Source: Bacteroidales bacterium
Lineage (GTDB): Bacteria; Bacteroidota; Bacteroidia; Bacteroidales; UBA932
Reading direction: 5' to 3'
Length of the DNA: 5,791 bases
Assembly (NCBI GenBank): GCA_017383945.1
Contig: JAFNUQ010000076.1
Span: 1 to 5,791, forward strand
Shown here: positions 1 through 5,791 of the stretch, piece after piece
Position numbering within the stretch: the first letter of the stretch is position 1
Layout of the letters: each line of letters opens with the position of its first letter
Notes under the pieces: model-generated
What the model saw: only the letters and a program-made list of their open reading frames with translations
What the model was told of the DNA's origin: nothing
The model's database searches: none
Program-made: the position numbers and the translations under genes

Positions 1-51
1 ATGCACAGAATGGCAGAGGCTAACAAGGCCTTCGCACACTTCCGTTTTTAG
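1..51 (+). CDS. rpsG: 30S ribosomal protein S7, C-terminal end (partial)
   Basis: Only the last 16 codons and the TAG stop are inside the window; the gene starts upstream. The visible residues read MHRMAEANKAFAHFRF, which matches the conserved C-terminal end of bacterial S7 (an MAEAN-x-AFAH-type tail). S7 is a primary 16S rRNA-binding protein that organises the head of the 30S subunit near the E-site mRNA exit. The identification is supported by position: rpsG directly precedes fusA in the bacterial str operon, and here the fusA start follows after 13 nt. The first ATG in the window is an internal methionine, not the start. Confidence is limited only by the short length. Confidence 0.9.
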   Translation: MHRMAEANKAFAHFRF

Positions 52-64
52 TTGATTCAGTCAG

Positions 65-2182
65 ATGGCAAAAAGAGACTTAAAGTACACGAGAAATATC
101 GGCATCATGGCACACATCGATGCTGGTAAGACTACCACTTCTGAGCGTATCCTCTACTACACCGGTAAAACTCACAAACTTGGCGAGGTTCACGAAGGTG
201 CAGCTACTATGGACTGGATGGTACAGGAGCAGGAGAGAGGTATTACTATTACTTCAGCCGCTACTACAGCGTTCTGGAACTATAATGGTAACTCATACCA
301 GATCAACCTGATTGATACTCCGGGCCACGTGGATTTTACTGTTGAGGTGGAGCGTTCGCTTCGTGTTCTTGATGGTACTGTCGCTACTTTCTGTGCGGTA
401 GGTCGCGTTCAGCCTCAGTCTGAGACCGTTTGGCGTCAGGCTGACAAGTATCGCGTTCCTAAGATTGCGTACATTAACAAGATGGACCGCGTGGGTGCTG
501 ACTTCCTCGCTTGTGTTGAGGAAATCAAGACCAAGCTTGGTGCTACCGCTGTTCCTCTATGTCTTCCAATCGGTTCTGAGGAGAAATTCCTCGGTATCGT
601 GGATCTCATCGCAAACAAAGCAATCGTTTACAAGCCAGGTGATGACCTCGTAAACTACGAGATCACAGATGTTCCTGAGGAAATGGTTGATAGCGTAGCT
701 CTTTGGAGAGATAAGCTCCTTGAGGCTGCTGCTGAGTGCGAGGAGAGCCTCATGGACAAGTATTTCGAGGATCCTGAGTCTATCACAGAGGAAGAGATCA
801 TCGCAGCTATCCGCAAGGGTACTATTGGTATGCAGATCGTTCCTGCTTGCTGCGGTTCTTCATTCAAGAACAAGGGTGTTCAGTTCCTTCTTGACGCAGT
901 AATGCGTTATCTCCCATCTCCACTTGATATTGGTGAGACTAAGGCAACTAACCTCCAGAATGATACAGAGATTTCACTCAAGCCAGAGGCATCAGAGCAG
1001 TTCTGTGCACTCGTATTCAAGATTGCAACAGACCCATTTGTAGGTCGTCTTGCATACATCAGAGTATATTCTGGTCACCTTGATGCAGGTTCTTATGTCG
1101 TGAACTCACGTTCAGGCAAGAAGGAGAGAGTTGCTCGTCTTTATCAGATGCACTCTAACCATCAGAACCCTATCGAGTTTGTTGAGGCTGGTGATATCTG
1201 TGCAGCAGTTGGTTTCAAGGATCTTCGCACTGGTGATACAATCTGTTCTGAGAACTGCAAGTTCTCTCTTGAGTCTATGGAGTTCCCAGATCCAGTTATC
1301 GGTATCGCAGTAGAGCCTAAGACTCAGAAGGATCTTGATAAGCTTGGTGTAGCTCTTGCAAAGCTTGCAGAAGAGGACCCAACATTCACAGTGAAGTCAG
1401 ATCATGATACAGGTCAGACTGTCATCAGCGGTATGGGTGAGCTTCACCTTGACATCATCGTGGATCGTCTTCGCAGAGAGTTTGGTGTAGAGATTAATCA
1501 GGGTGCTCCTCAGGTTAACTACAAGGAAGCAATCACTGGTACAACTCAGCACCGCGAGGTATTCAAGAAGCAGACAGGTGGTCGTGGTAAGTTTGCAGAT
1601 ATCATCGTTGAGATCGGTCCTGCAGATGAGGGCGTAACAGGTCTTCAGTTTGATAACCAGGTTAAGGGCGGTAACGTTCCTAAGGAGTTCATCCCTTGTG
1701 TTCAGAAGGGCTTCGAGTCAGCAATGGCCAATGGTGTACTCGCTGGTTATGAAGTACAGGCTCTCAAGGTGACTATCGTTGATGGTTCATACCACCCAGT
1801 TGACTCTGATCAGCTCTCATTTGAGCTTGCGGCTCGTATGGCATTCCGCCACGCTTGCCCTAAGTGTAGCCCTGTAATTCTCGAGCCTATCATGAACCTT
1901 GAGGTGGTAACACCAGAGGATTATATGGGTGAGATTGTAGGTGACCTTAACCGTCGTCGTGGACAGATCGTTGCTATGGATTCAACATCCAACGGTGCTC
2001 GCATCGTTAAGGCATACGTTCCACTTTCTGAGCAGTTTGGTTATGTGACAGTGCTTCGTACCCTTTCATCAGGTCGTGCAACTAGCACAATGTCATTTGA
2101 TCACTACTCTGAGGTTCCAGCATCAATGGCTAAGGAGATCATCGAGAAGAGTGGTTACAAGCTCTCGTCAGACGACGAATAA
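65..2182 (+). CDS. fusA: Translation elongation factor G (EF-G)
   Basis: EF-G is the cytosolic GTPase that drives tRNA-mRNA translocation and, with RRF, ribosome recycling. The 705 residues are full length for the family. The G domain shows the P-loop AHIDAGKT (16-23), the switch I RGITI motif (58-62), DTPGH (84-88, with the catalytic-site His88) and NKMD (138-141). Domain III carries the [10 protein letters not shown] segment. Domain IV has the tip loop [10 protein letters not shown] with His577, equivalent to the translocation-critical His of E. coli EF-G. Domain V holds [16 protein letters not shown]. The ATG at 65 gives the family-typical N-terminus [17 protein letters not shown]; no Shine-Dalgarno sequence precedes it. 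It sits 13 nt after rpsG and 25 nt before rpsJ, so it is the operonic EF-G1 and not the paralogous EF-G2 that some Bacteroidota also carry. No tuf gene follows. Thr and Ala codon choice shifts after about nt 660 (see findings). Confidence 0.98.
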   Translation: MAKRDLKYTRNIGIMAHIDAGKTTTSERILYYTGKTHKLGEVHEGAATMDWMVQEQERGITITSAATTAFWNYNGNSYQINLIDTPGHVDFTVEVERSLRVLDGTVATFCAVGRVQPQSETVWRQADKYRVPKIAYINKMDRVGADFLACVEEIKTKLGATAVPLCLPIGSEEKFLGIVDLIANKAIVYKPGDDLVNYEITDVPEEMVDSVALWRDKLLEAAAECEESLMDKYFEDPESITEEEIIAAIRKGTIGMQIVPACCGSSFKNKGVQFLLDAVMRYLPSPLDIGETKATNLQNDTEISLKPEASEQFCALVFKIATDPFVGRLAYIRVYSGHLDAGSYVVNSRSGKKERVARLYQMHSNHQNPIEFVEAGDICAAVGFKDLRTGDTICSENCKFSLESMEFPDPVIGIAVEPKTQKDLDKLGVALAKLAEEDPTFTVKSDHDTGQTVISGMGELHLDIIVDRLRREFGVEINQGAPQVNYKEAITGTTQHREVFKKQTGGRGKFADIIVEIGPADEGVTGLQFDNQVKGGNVPKEFIPCVQKGFESAMANGVLAGYEVQALKVTIVDGSYHPVDSDQLSFELAARMAFRHACPKCSPVILEPIMNLEVVTPEDYMGEIVGDLNRRRGQIVAMDSTSNGARIVKAYVPLSEQFGYVTVLRTLSSGRATSTMSFDHYSEVPASMAKEIIEKSGYKLSSDDE

Positions 2183-2207
2183 TTAATGAATAGAAAAAAC
2201 ATTTGAT

Positions 2208-2513
2208 ATGAGTCAGAAAATTAGAATTAAACTCAAGTCATTTGATCACATGCTCGTTGACAAGTCAGCAGCTAAGATCGTTGACACAGTGAAGGCTACT
2301 GGCGCGAAGGTAAATGGACCAATTCCTCTTCCAACCAACAAGAAGATCTTCACAGTAAACCGCTCGACTTTTGTTAACAAAAAGTCACGTGAGCAGTTTG
2401 AGCTCGATTCATACCGTAGACTTCTCGATATCGAAGAATCTAATGCTAAGACAGTAGATGCTCTTATGAAACTCGAGTTGCCTTCAGGTGTAGAGGTAGA
2501 GATCAAAGTCTGA
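2208..2513 (+). CDS. rpsJ: 30S ribosomal protein S10
   Basis: S10 (NusE) is part of the 30S head and also pairs with NusB in transcription antitermination. The 101-residue product is the normal length. It shows the family pattern: N-terminal [14 protein letters not shown] (5-18), the central GPIPLPT loop region (37-43), the YRRLLDI segment and a C-terminal [10 protein letters not shown]. The ATG at 2208 is the only sensible start; the leader before it is A-rich with no Shine-Dalgarno sequence. It lies 25 nt after fusA, so the two are almost certainly cotranscribed. In most Bacteroidota, as in many bacteria, rplC follows directly and opens the S10 operon. Here the stop is followed by a hairpin and a tRNA, so the gene is separated from the rest of that operon. 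Confidence 0.98.
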   Translation: MSQKIRIKLKSFDHMLVDKSAAKIVDTVKATGAKVNGPIPLPTNKKIFTVNRSTFVNKKSREQFELDSYRRLLDIEESNAKTVDALMKLELPSGVEVEIKV

Positions 2514-2516
2514 TAC

Positions 2517-2538
2517 CGGGCGGCATTAAGGCCGCCTG
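2517..2538 (+). other. GC-rich hairpin between rpsJ and the tRNA
   Basis: GGCGGC (2519-2524) pairs perfectly with GCCGCC (2531-2536) around the 6-nt loop ATTAAG. A G-T wobble (2518/2537) and a C-G pair (2517/2538) extend it to 8 bp. It begins 3 nt after the rpsJ stop and ends 2 nt before the tRNA. No run of T follows, so it does not look like a standard intrinsic terminator. It may protect the 3' end of the ribosomal-protein mRNA, mark a processing site for release of the tRNA 5' end, or attenuate transcription weakly. The stem is directly visible; the role is inference. Confidence 0.55.
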
Positions 2539-2540
2539 AA

Positions 2541-2614
<74 letters not shown>

Positions 2615-2638
2615 CATATAAAGCGATCGTTAAGATGT

Positions 2639-2667
2639 AACCCCGAAAGTTAAATACTTCCGGGGTT
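2639..2667 (+). terminator. Strong stem-loop, probable bidirectional terminator
   Basis: AACCCCG (2639-2645) pairs with CGGGGTT (2661-2667). After one A-C mismatch (2646/2660), AAGT (2647-2650) pairs with ACTT (2656-2659) around the loop TAAAT. A T-rich stretch follows on the plus strand (CGTTTATATATAT, 2668-2680). On the minus strand the continuation past the stem begins TTACATCTTAAC, also moderately T-rich. It lies between the convergent tRNA and comF, 24 nt after the tRNA and 58 nt past the comF stop, where one terminator could serve both transcripts. AGCGAT (2622-2627) and ATCGCT (2679-2684) could add an outer 6-bp stem. Confidence 0.8.
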
Positions 2668-2725
2668 CGTTTATATATATCGCTGTCGGAGGCGCTATGG
2701 ATGGCGCACAACCGGCAATGCCGAG

Positions 2726-3481
2726 TCAGACCTTGCCGACGTAACCGAGGGTGGCCACGGAGATGCGGACATCGGGACCAAGGGCGTCTCTAAGAGCAAA
2801 GTAACATTGGCTGAGTGTCGAGCCGGTGGTGAAGACGTCGTCGCAGAGAAGGATGTGCTTGACAGATAGGCCTTTGAGTCTGCGCCCTCTGACAGAAAAC
2901 GCTCCTTGCACATTACTGCCTTTCTGCTCCATCCCGAGCTTGGTCTGGGTATGTGTGCGGCGGATGCGCACCAGCAGGTCTGCAATTACCGGGGCGTTGA
3001 GTGCTTTCCCCAGCGAGTCGGCAATCACCTCTGCCTGATTATATCCACGCTTGTAACGGCGTAGCCAATGCAGAGGCACCGGCACCACAAGATCAATGTC
3101 CTTAAACAAGTCCGATTGCCGCATCTGCGCGCCAAGCATATTAGAGAAATAGCGTCCAGCACCGAAGTCGCCCCGATACTTCAGCGCCCACGGGATGCGC
3201 GAATAATTATCCTCCTCGCTATAAAAATATAGAGCCGCAGCATAGGCATACGGCTCATAGCAATCTCTTGCAATCTTAATATTAAATGCATCAGCCATTG
3301 GGTTACGGCTGAGCTCAGCAAAGTGAGTAAGAGGGAGCTTGGCAAGGCACTCAAAGCAGATGTGCTTTTCCTCCGGAAGTAGCTCGCGCTCACACACAAC
3401 GCACACTCTTGGCAGGACGAGGTCCATTACAGCCAAAAGTGAAGTTTTCCAAGTTAAAGTTTTAAGTTTAGGATCAATCAT
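2726..3481 (-). CDS. ComF family protein (phosphoribosyltransferase-like)
   Basis: The 251-residue product has the ComF architecture. An N-terminal zinc-binding module shows two CxxC pairs (Cys27/30 and Cys42/45). The conserved VPVPLHWLRRYKRGYNQAE region (about 133-151) follows. The C-terminal phosphoribosyltransferase fold carries the PRPP-binding loop LLCDDVFTTGST (about 211-222). ComF is required for DNA uptake in competent bacteria and is thought to act on incoming single-stranded DNA in the cytoplasm. Homologues are widespread in Bacteroidota, where the role is unproven. I chose the ATG at 3481-3479 because it overlaps the fabG stop as TAATG, typical of translational coupling. The reading frame also has a TTG two codons upstream and an ATG at 3427 that would start at MDLVLPRVC, close to where many ComF proteins begin. 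It is the last gene of the pepP-fabG-comF operon, and a terminator lies downstream. Confidence 0.9.
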   Translation of the reverse strand: MIDPKLKTLTWKTSLLAVMDLVLPRVCVVCERELLPEEKHICFECLAKLPLTHFAELSRNPMADAFNIKIARDCYEPYAYAAALYFYSEEDNYSRIPWALKYRGDFGAGRYFSNMLGAQMRQSDLFKDIDLVVPVPLHWLRRYKRGYNQAEVIADSLGKALNAPVIADLLVRIRRTHTQTKLGMEQKGSNVQGAFSVRGRRLKGLSVKHILLCDDVFTTGSTLSQCYFALRDALGPDVRISVATLGYVGKV

Positions 3482-4218
3482 TAGCAATTCATAGCTCCGC
3501 AGCAGTGGATAACTTGTCCGCTCACATATGAAGATAGGTCACTTGCGAGGAAGAGAGCAACCTTGGCTACCTCCTCAGGTGTACCGCCTCGGCGAAGAGG
3601 GATGCTCTTGGCCCAAGCTTCTCTCACCTCTTCTGGCAATGCTGCAGTCATGTCCGAGATGATAAATCCAGGAGCAATCGCATTGGCACGGATGCCGCGA
3701 GGACCCATCTCCTTGGCGATAGACTTTGCAAGTCCGATGAGGCCGGCCTTAGATGCCGAATAGTTGCACTGGCCTGCATTGCCGCTCACGCCCACTACAG
3801 ACGACATATTGATGATGCTGCCGCCTCTCTGGCGTGCCATAATTGGTGTTACAGCGTGAATGTAGTTGTAGGCTGACTTGAGGTTGACGTTGATTACGGC
3901 ATCCCACTGGGATTCGTCCATACGAAGCATAAGAGTGTCACGTGTGATGCCGGCGTTATTGACAAGTACGTCGATGTGGCCAAATTCGGCCTTTACCTCT
4001 TCTACTGTCGCGTGAGTCTGCTCAAAATCAGCAGCATTTGAAGCGTAGGCTCTCACTTTTACTCCGAGAGCTTCAATCTCTGCAACTGTTTCTGGGTTAA
4101 TAGTGATATCAGTAAAAGCGATATCTGCCCCTTCTGATGCAAACTTCAGGGCAATGGCCTTACCAATGCCTCTGGATGCGCCTGTTATCAAGGCGACTTT
4201 TCCATCTAAAAGTCCCAT
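3481..4218 (-). CDS. fabG: 3-oxoacyl-[acyl-carrier-protein] reductase
   Basis: FabG reduces 3-oxoacyl-ACP to (R)-3-hydroxyacyl-ACP with NADPH in cytosolic type II fatty acid synthesis. The 245-residue protein is a classical short-chain dehydrogenase/reductase of normal length. It has the cofactor glycine motif TGASRGIG (12-19), NNAG (87-90), and the catalytic tetrad Asn112, Ser140, Tyr153 and Lys157 (YSASK). The family-typical C-terminal half includes IAPGF (182-185 region), PLRRGGTPEEVA and LSSYVSGQVIH. Two family-conserved spots differ slightly: GFIISDM where GFIETDM is usual, and the end CCGAMNC. Catalytic residues are intact, so I expect an active enzyme. The start ATG lies 2 nt after the pepP stop, and its own stop overlaps the comF start. 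Other SDR activities on related substrates cannot be fully excluded, but resemblance to FabG runs along the whole length. Confidence 0.94.
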   Translation of the reverse strand: MGLLDGKVALITGASRGIGKAIALKFASEGADIAFTDITINPETVAEIEALGVKVRAYASNAADFEQTHATVEEVKAEFGHIDVLVNNAGITRDTLMLRMDESQWDAVINVNLKSAYNYIHAVTPIMARQRGGSIINMSSVVGVSGNAGQCNYSASKAGLIGLAKSIAKEMGPRGIRANAIAPGFIISDMTAALPEEVREAWAKSIPLRRGGTPEEVAKVALFLASDLSSYVSGQVIHCCGAMNC

Positions 4219-4220
4219 AA

Positions 4221-5627
4221 TTAATCTTCTTTCATTGCTATTTCAACATCGTCCGGAGCTATCGGAAGTCGATTGTCTCCGAGTCGGCGGTTGCCCTCGT
4301 CTGTGATAAGGATATCATCCTCAAGGCGGATGCCTCCGAAGTTGAAATATGGTTTAAGGTTTTGATATTGTACATAATCTTTACCCACACCATCTCTCTC
4401 CCATTGGGTGATGAGATCCGGGATAAAGTATATTCCTGGTTCTACTGTGATAACGTGTCCTTTCTGTAGGGTTCTTGCCATACGGAGGCTGCCAAGTCCG
4501 AGCTGGCTTGAGCGGCTTTGTCCGGCCTCGTAACCCACCAGATCCTCGCCAAGGTCTTCCATATCGTGCACGTCAATACCCATATTGTGGCCGAGTCCGT
4601 GAGGCATAAAGAGTCCTGCAACACCCGCTGCACTCATCTCGTCAATATCTCCCTTGACAAGTTTTAACTCACTGAGTCCCTTGAGGATATGCTTACCCAC
4701 AGCGATGTGCACGTCACGGTATTGCACACCAGGAACTGCGAGTCTCTGACCGAGCTCGTTGGCCTCATAGACTATCTGATAAATCTCTCTTTGCTGAGTT
4801 GTAAACTTGCCGGTAGTAGGGTAGACGCGGGTGAAGTCAGAGGCATAGTGGTCGTTGCTCTCTGCGCCAGCGTCCACAAGAAGCAGACGGCCTGGCTCCA
4901 CAAGACAATCGTGGCTGTGGCAGTGGAAAATCTCGCCGTGCTGAGTGAGGATGGTATTGAAGCTCACGCCCCATCCCTTTGCGAGTGTCACGCCTTCCAT
5001 AGCGCCGACAATCTCCTGCTCTACAATGCCTGTCTTGATGGCCTTGCGCGCAGCTGTGTGCATCTGATAGCCGATATTACAAGCATGATCGATAGCTGCA
5101 ATCTCTTCCTCTCCCTTGATGAGGCGAAGCGAAATGACAGCATCCACAAGTGCCCGAGAAGCAAGTGCGCAGCCTTTCTTGCCGGCACTGGTGGTCTGAA
5201 GAGGATCAACGCCAAGCAGATTGCCAAGCGTTATCATATTTGCGTAGCGCGAAGTCGGAAGGAAATGCACCTGACGTCCTTTCAGAGCATCCGCAAGAGT
5301 CGCATACGGCGCAGTCTTGCTCACACCCACGCTGGCTGCCTGGCTGGCAACGGTCGGCATCGGACCCATCCAAAGTATATCATCCAGAGTGAAGTCGTCG
5401 GCATAGATGACTTCCTCTCCGCTTTCTATGTCAATTGTTGCGGCAAAACGAGGCTCGTCAATGCCGAAGAAATAGAGCCAGGAGCTATCCTGACGCCATT
5501 TGTAACAATTGTCTTTATACTGGGCTGGGGAATCAACATTGCCAAGGAAAAGGATAATTCCTTTTTCTGCGCTCATCTTCTGGAGCAGCGCACTACGGCG
5601 CATTTGGTATACTTCTTTACTAAACAT
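4221..5627 (-). CDS. pepP: Xaa-Pro aminopeptidase (aminopeptidase P, M24B)
   Basis: This metallopeptidase family removes N-terminal residues preceding proline; it is probably cytosolic, as no signal peptide is visible. The 468 residues comprise an aminopeptidase-P N-terminal domain (about 1-140, including LFLGNVDSPAQYKDN and RQDSSWLYFFG) and a C-terminal pita-bread M24 domain. All five expected metal ligands are present: Asp252 (VDAG), Asp264 (SDFTR), His347 (GLGHNMG), Glu396 (VEPGIY) and Glu436 (GIRLEDD). I chose the ATG at 5627, giving MFSKEVYQMRR, the usual start in Bacteroidota. The frame continues to an ATG at 5675, but those 16 extra residues (MGAKVRLFPELLLCLH) would be encoded across the promoter region and do not resemble the family. 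It is the first gene of the operon and has a TATGTTTG -7 element 3 nt before its start. Confidence 0.94.
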   Translation of the reverse strand: MFSKEVYQMRRSALLQKMSAEKGIILFLGNVDSPAQYKDNCYKWRQDSSWLYFFGIDEPRFAATIDIESGEEVIYADDFTLDDILWMGPMPTVASQAASVGVSKTAPYATLADALKGRQVHFLPTSRYANMITLGNLLGVDPLQTTSAGKKGCALASRALVDAVISLRLIKGEEEIAAIDHACNIGYQMHTAARKAIKTGIVEQEIVGAMEGVTLAKGWGVSFNTILTQHGEIFHCHSHDCLVEPGRLLLVDAGAESNDHYASDFTRVYPTTGKFTTQQREIYQIVYEANELGQRLAVPGVQYRDVHIAVGKHILKGLSELKLVKGDIDEMSAAGVAGLFMPHGLGHNMGIDVHDMEDLGEDLVGYEAGQSRSSQLGLGSLRMARTLQKGHVITVEPGIYFIPDLITQWERDGVGKDYVQYQNLKPYFNFGGIRLEDDILITDEGNRRLGDNRLPIAPDDVEIAMKED

Positions 5628-5630
5628 ATG

Positions 5631-5638
5631 CAAACATA
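5631..5638 (-). promoter_or_regulatory. -7 element TATGTTTG for the pepP operon
   Basis: On the minus strand, TATGTTTG matches the Bacteroidota -7 consensus TAnnTTTG exactly. It ends 3 nt before the chosen pepP ATG (TATGTTTGCATATG). I see no convincing TTG-type -33 element at the expected spacing, but that element is often weak in this phylum. The transcription start predicted from this element falls on or within a few bases of the start codon, implying a leaderless or nearly leaderless mRNA. Confidence 0.6.
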
Positions 5639-5660
5639 ATAATAATTCGGGAAATAGTCT

Positions 5661-5668
5661 TACTTTTG
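5661..5668 (+). promoter_or_regulatory. -7 element TACTTTTG for the rightward gene
   Basis: TACTTTTG matches the Bacteroidota -7 consensus TAnnTTTG exactly and is followed by C, as often seen. The ATG at 5674 is 5 nt downstream, so initiation would give a leader of only a few nucleotides or none. No clear -33 element is visible; the expected -33 position overlaps the -7 element of the divergent pepP promoter. Confidence 0.6.
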
Positions 5669-5673
5669 CACCC

Positions 5674-5791
5674 ATGCTAACACAGGTTATAGAAATAGTA
5701 AGAGAGGCTTCGGCCTTGATGATACGAGGTGGTTTTGAGGTGATGCAGAAGGACGGAATTGAAAATCTTGTTACTTCTTCCGATCTTGCAG
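5674..5791 (+). CDS. Probable inositol monophosphatase family protein, N-terminal part
   Basis: The window ends after 39 codons and one base of an open frame. The peptide begins MLTQVIEIVREASALM and continues through GGFEVMQKDGIENLVTSSDLA. This resembles the N-terminus of inositol monophosphatase-family enzymes: a first helix (here VIEIVREASALM), then a K/D-G-x-x-N-L-V-T-x-x-D segment before the substrate and Mg2+ sites. Those metal-binding motifs lie beyond the window and cannot be checked. Relatives with this N-terminus act on inositol-1-phosphate, fructose-1,6-bisphosphate, histidinol-phosphate or PAP, so substrate cannot be stated. The ATG at 5674 is the first ATG after the -7 element and needs no Shine-Dalgarno sequence; no alternative start lies nearby upstream in this frame. 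It is transcribed divergently from pepP. Confidence 0.62.
   Translation, partial: MLTQVIEIVREASALMIRGGFEVMQKDGIENLVTSSDLA

Larger units (their letters stand above)
5629..5670. repeat. Imperfect inverted repeat containing both -7 elements
   Basis: TGCAAACATAA (5629-5639) and TTACTTTTGCA (5660-5670) are inverted copies matching at 9 of 11 positions, separated by 20 nt of AT-rich sequence that includes an AAT-repeat tract. The arms coincide with the two divergent -7 promoter elements, which is probably why they match. A role as a shared operator is possible but not shown. Confidence 0.5.

Noticed and set aside
2182..2208. Missing tuf gene between fusA and rpsJ
   Set aside because: In Bacteroidota tuf commonly lies elsewhere, so its absence here is not unusual.
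2689..2725. Short inverted repeats after comF, such as CGGC-AAT-GCCG (2713-2723)
   Set aside because: Only a 4-bp stem with a 3-nt loop and no T tract; too weak to call beside the strong terminator at 2639-2667.
2615..2725. An RNA gene or riboswitch in the gap between the tRNA and comF
   Set aside because: Apart from the terminator and a possible outer stem, I see no conserved RNA motif, and the gap sits at the 3' ends of both transcripts.
2695..2985. A 96-codon minus-strand open frame overlapping the end of comF
   Set aside because: It is an out-of-frame shadow of comF, whose PRPP-binding loop lies in the overlapped part. Composition and sequence do not look protein-like.
4689..5639. A 316-codon open frame on the plus strand opposite pepP
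   Set aside because: It lies entirely antisense to pepP, whose full domain structure and all five metal ligands are present. The predicted protein has no recognisable family features. Long antisense frames are common at this GC content.
5628..5675. N-terminal extension of PepP from the ATG at 5675
   Set aside because: The 16 extra residues do not match family N-termini, would be encoded across both divergent -7 elements, and would make the start codons of the two divergent genes overlap.

Overview
The window looks like ordinary chromosomal DNA from a member of the Bacteroidota, most likely order Bacteroidales. The evidence is: protein sequences typical of that group; no Shine-Dalgarno-like sequence in front of the starts I inspected; and two perfect matches to the Bacteroidota -7 promoter element TAnnTTTG. 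I cannot name the genus. I found no mobile element, CRISPR array, defence system or other exotic cassette, and I see no credible undescribed multi-gene system.

Layout. Positions 1-2513, plus strand, hold the end of the str operon: the last 16 codons of rpsG (S7), complete fusA (EF-G) and rpsJ (S10). A GC-rich hairpin without a U tract (2517-2538) separates rpsJ from a tRNA gene with anticodon CAU (2541-2614). A strong stem-loop (2639-2667), apparently a bidirectional terminator, follows. Positions 2726-5627, minus strand, hold a compact three-gene operon read pepP, fabG, comF: an M24B Xaa-Pro aminopeptidase, a 3-oxoacyl-ACP reductase and a ComF-family phosphoribosyltransferase-like protein. 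The junctions are a 2-nt gap and a TAATG stop/start overlap. Positions 5628-5673 form a 46-bp divergent promoter region. From 5674 a plus-strand gene begins, probably of the inositol monophosphatase family, cut by the window edge.

How the parts work together. S7, EF-G, S10 and the tRNA are translation components probably made from one transcript. PepP, FabG and ComF have no obvious shared pathway and look like a housekeeping operon held together by translational coupling.

Points worth a second look: rpsJ is not followed by rplC, so the str-S10 supercluster is broken at the tRNA; the CAU tRNA has acceptor features of tRNA-Ile2 and an unusual T loop with A54 and U58; the divergent promoters place their -7 elements only 3 and 5 nt before the start codons, suggesting leaderless or nearly leaderless mRNAs; and synonymous codon choice shifts inside fusA.
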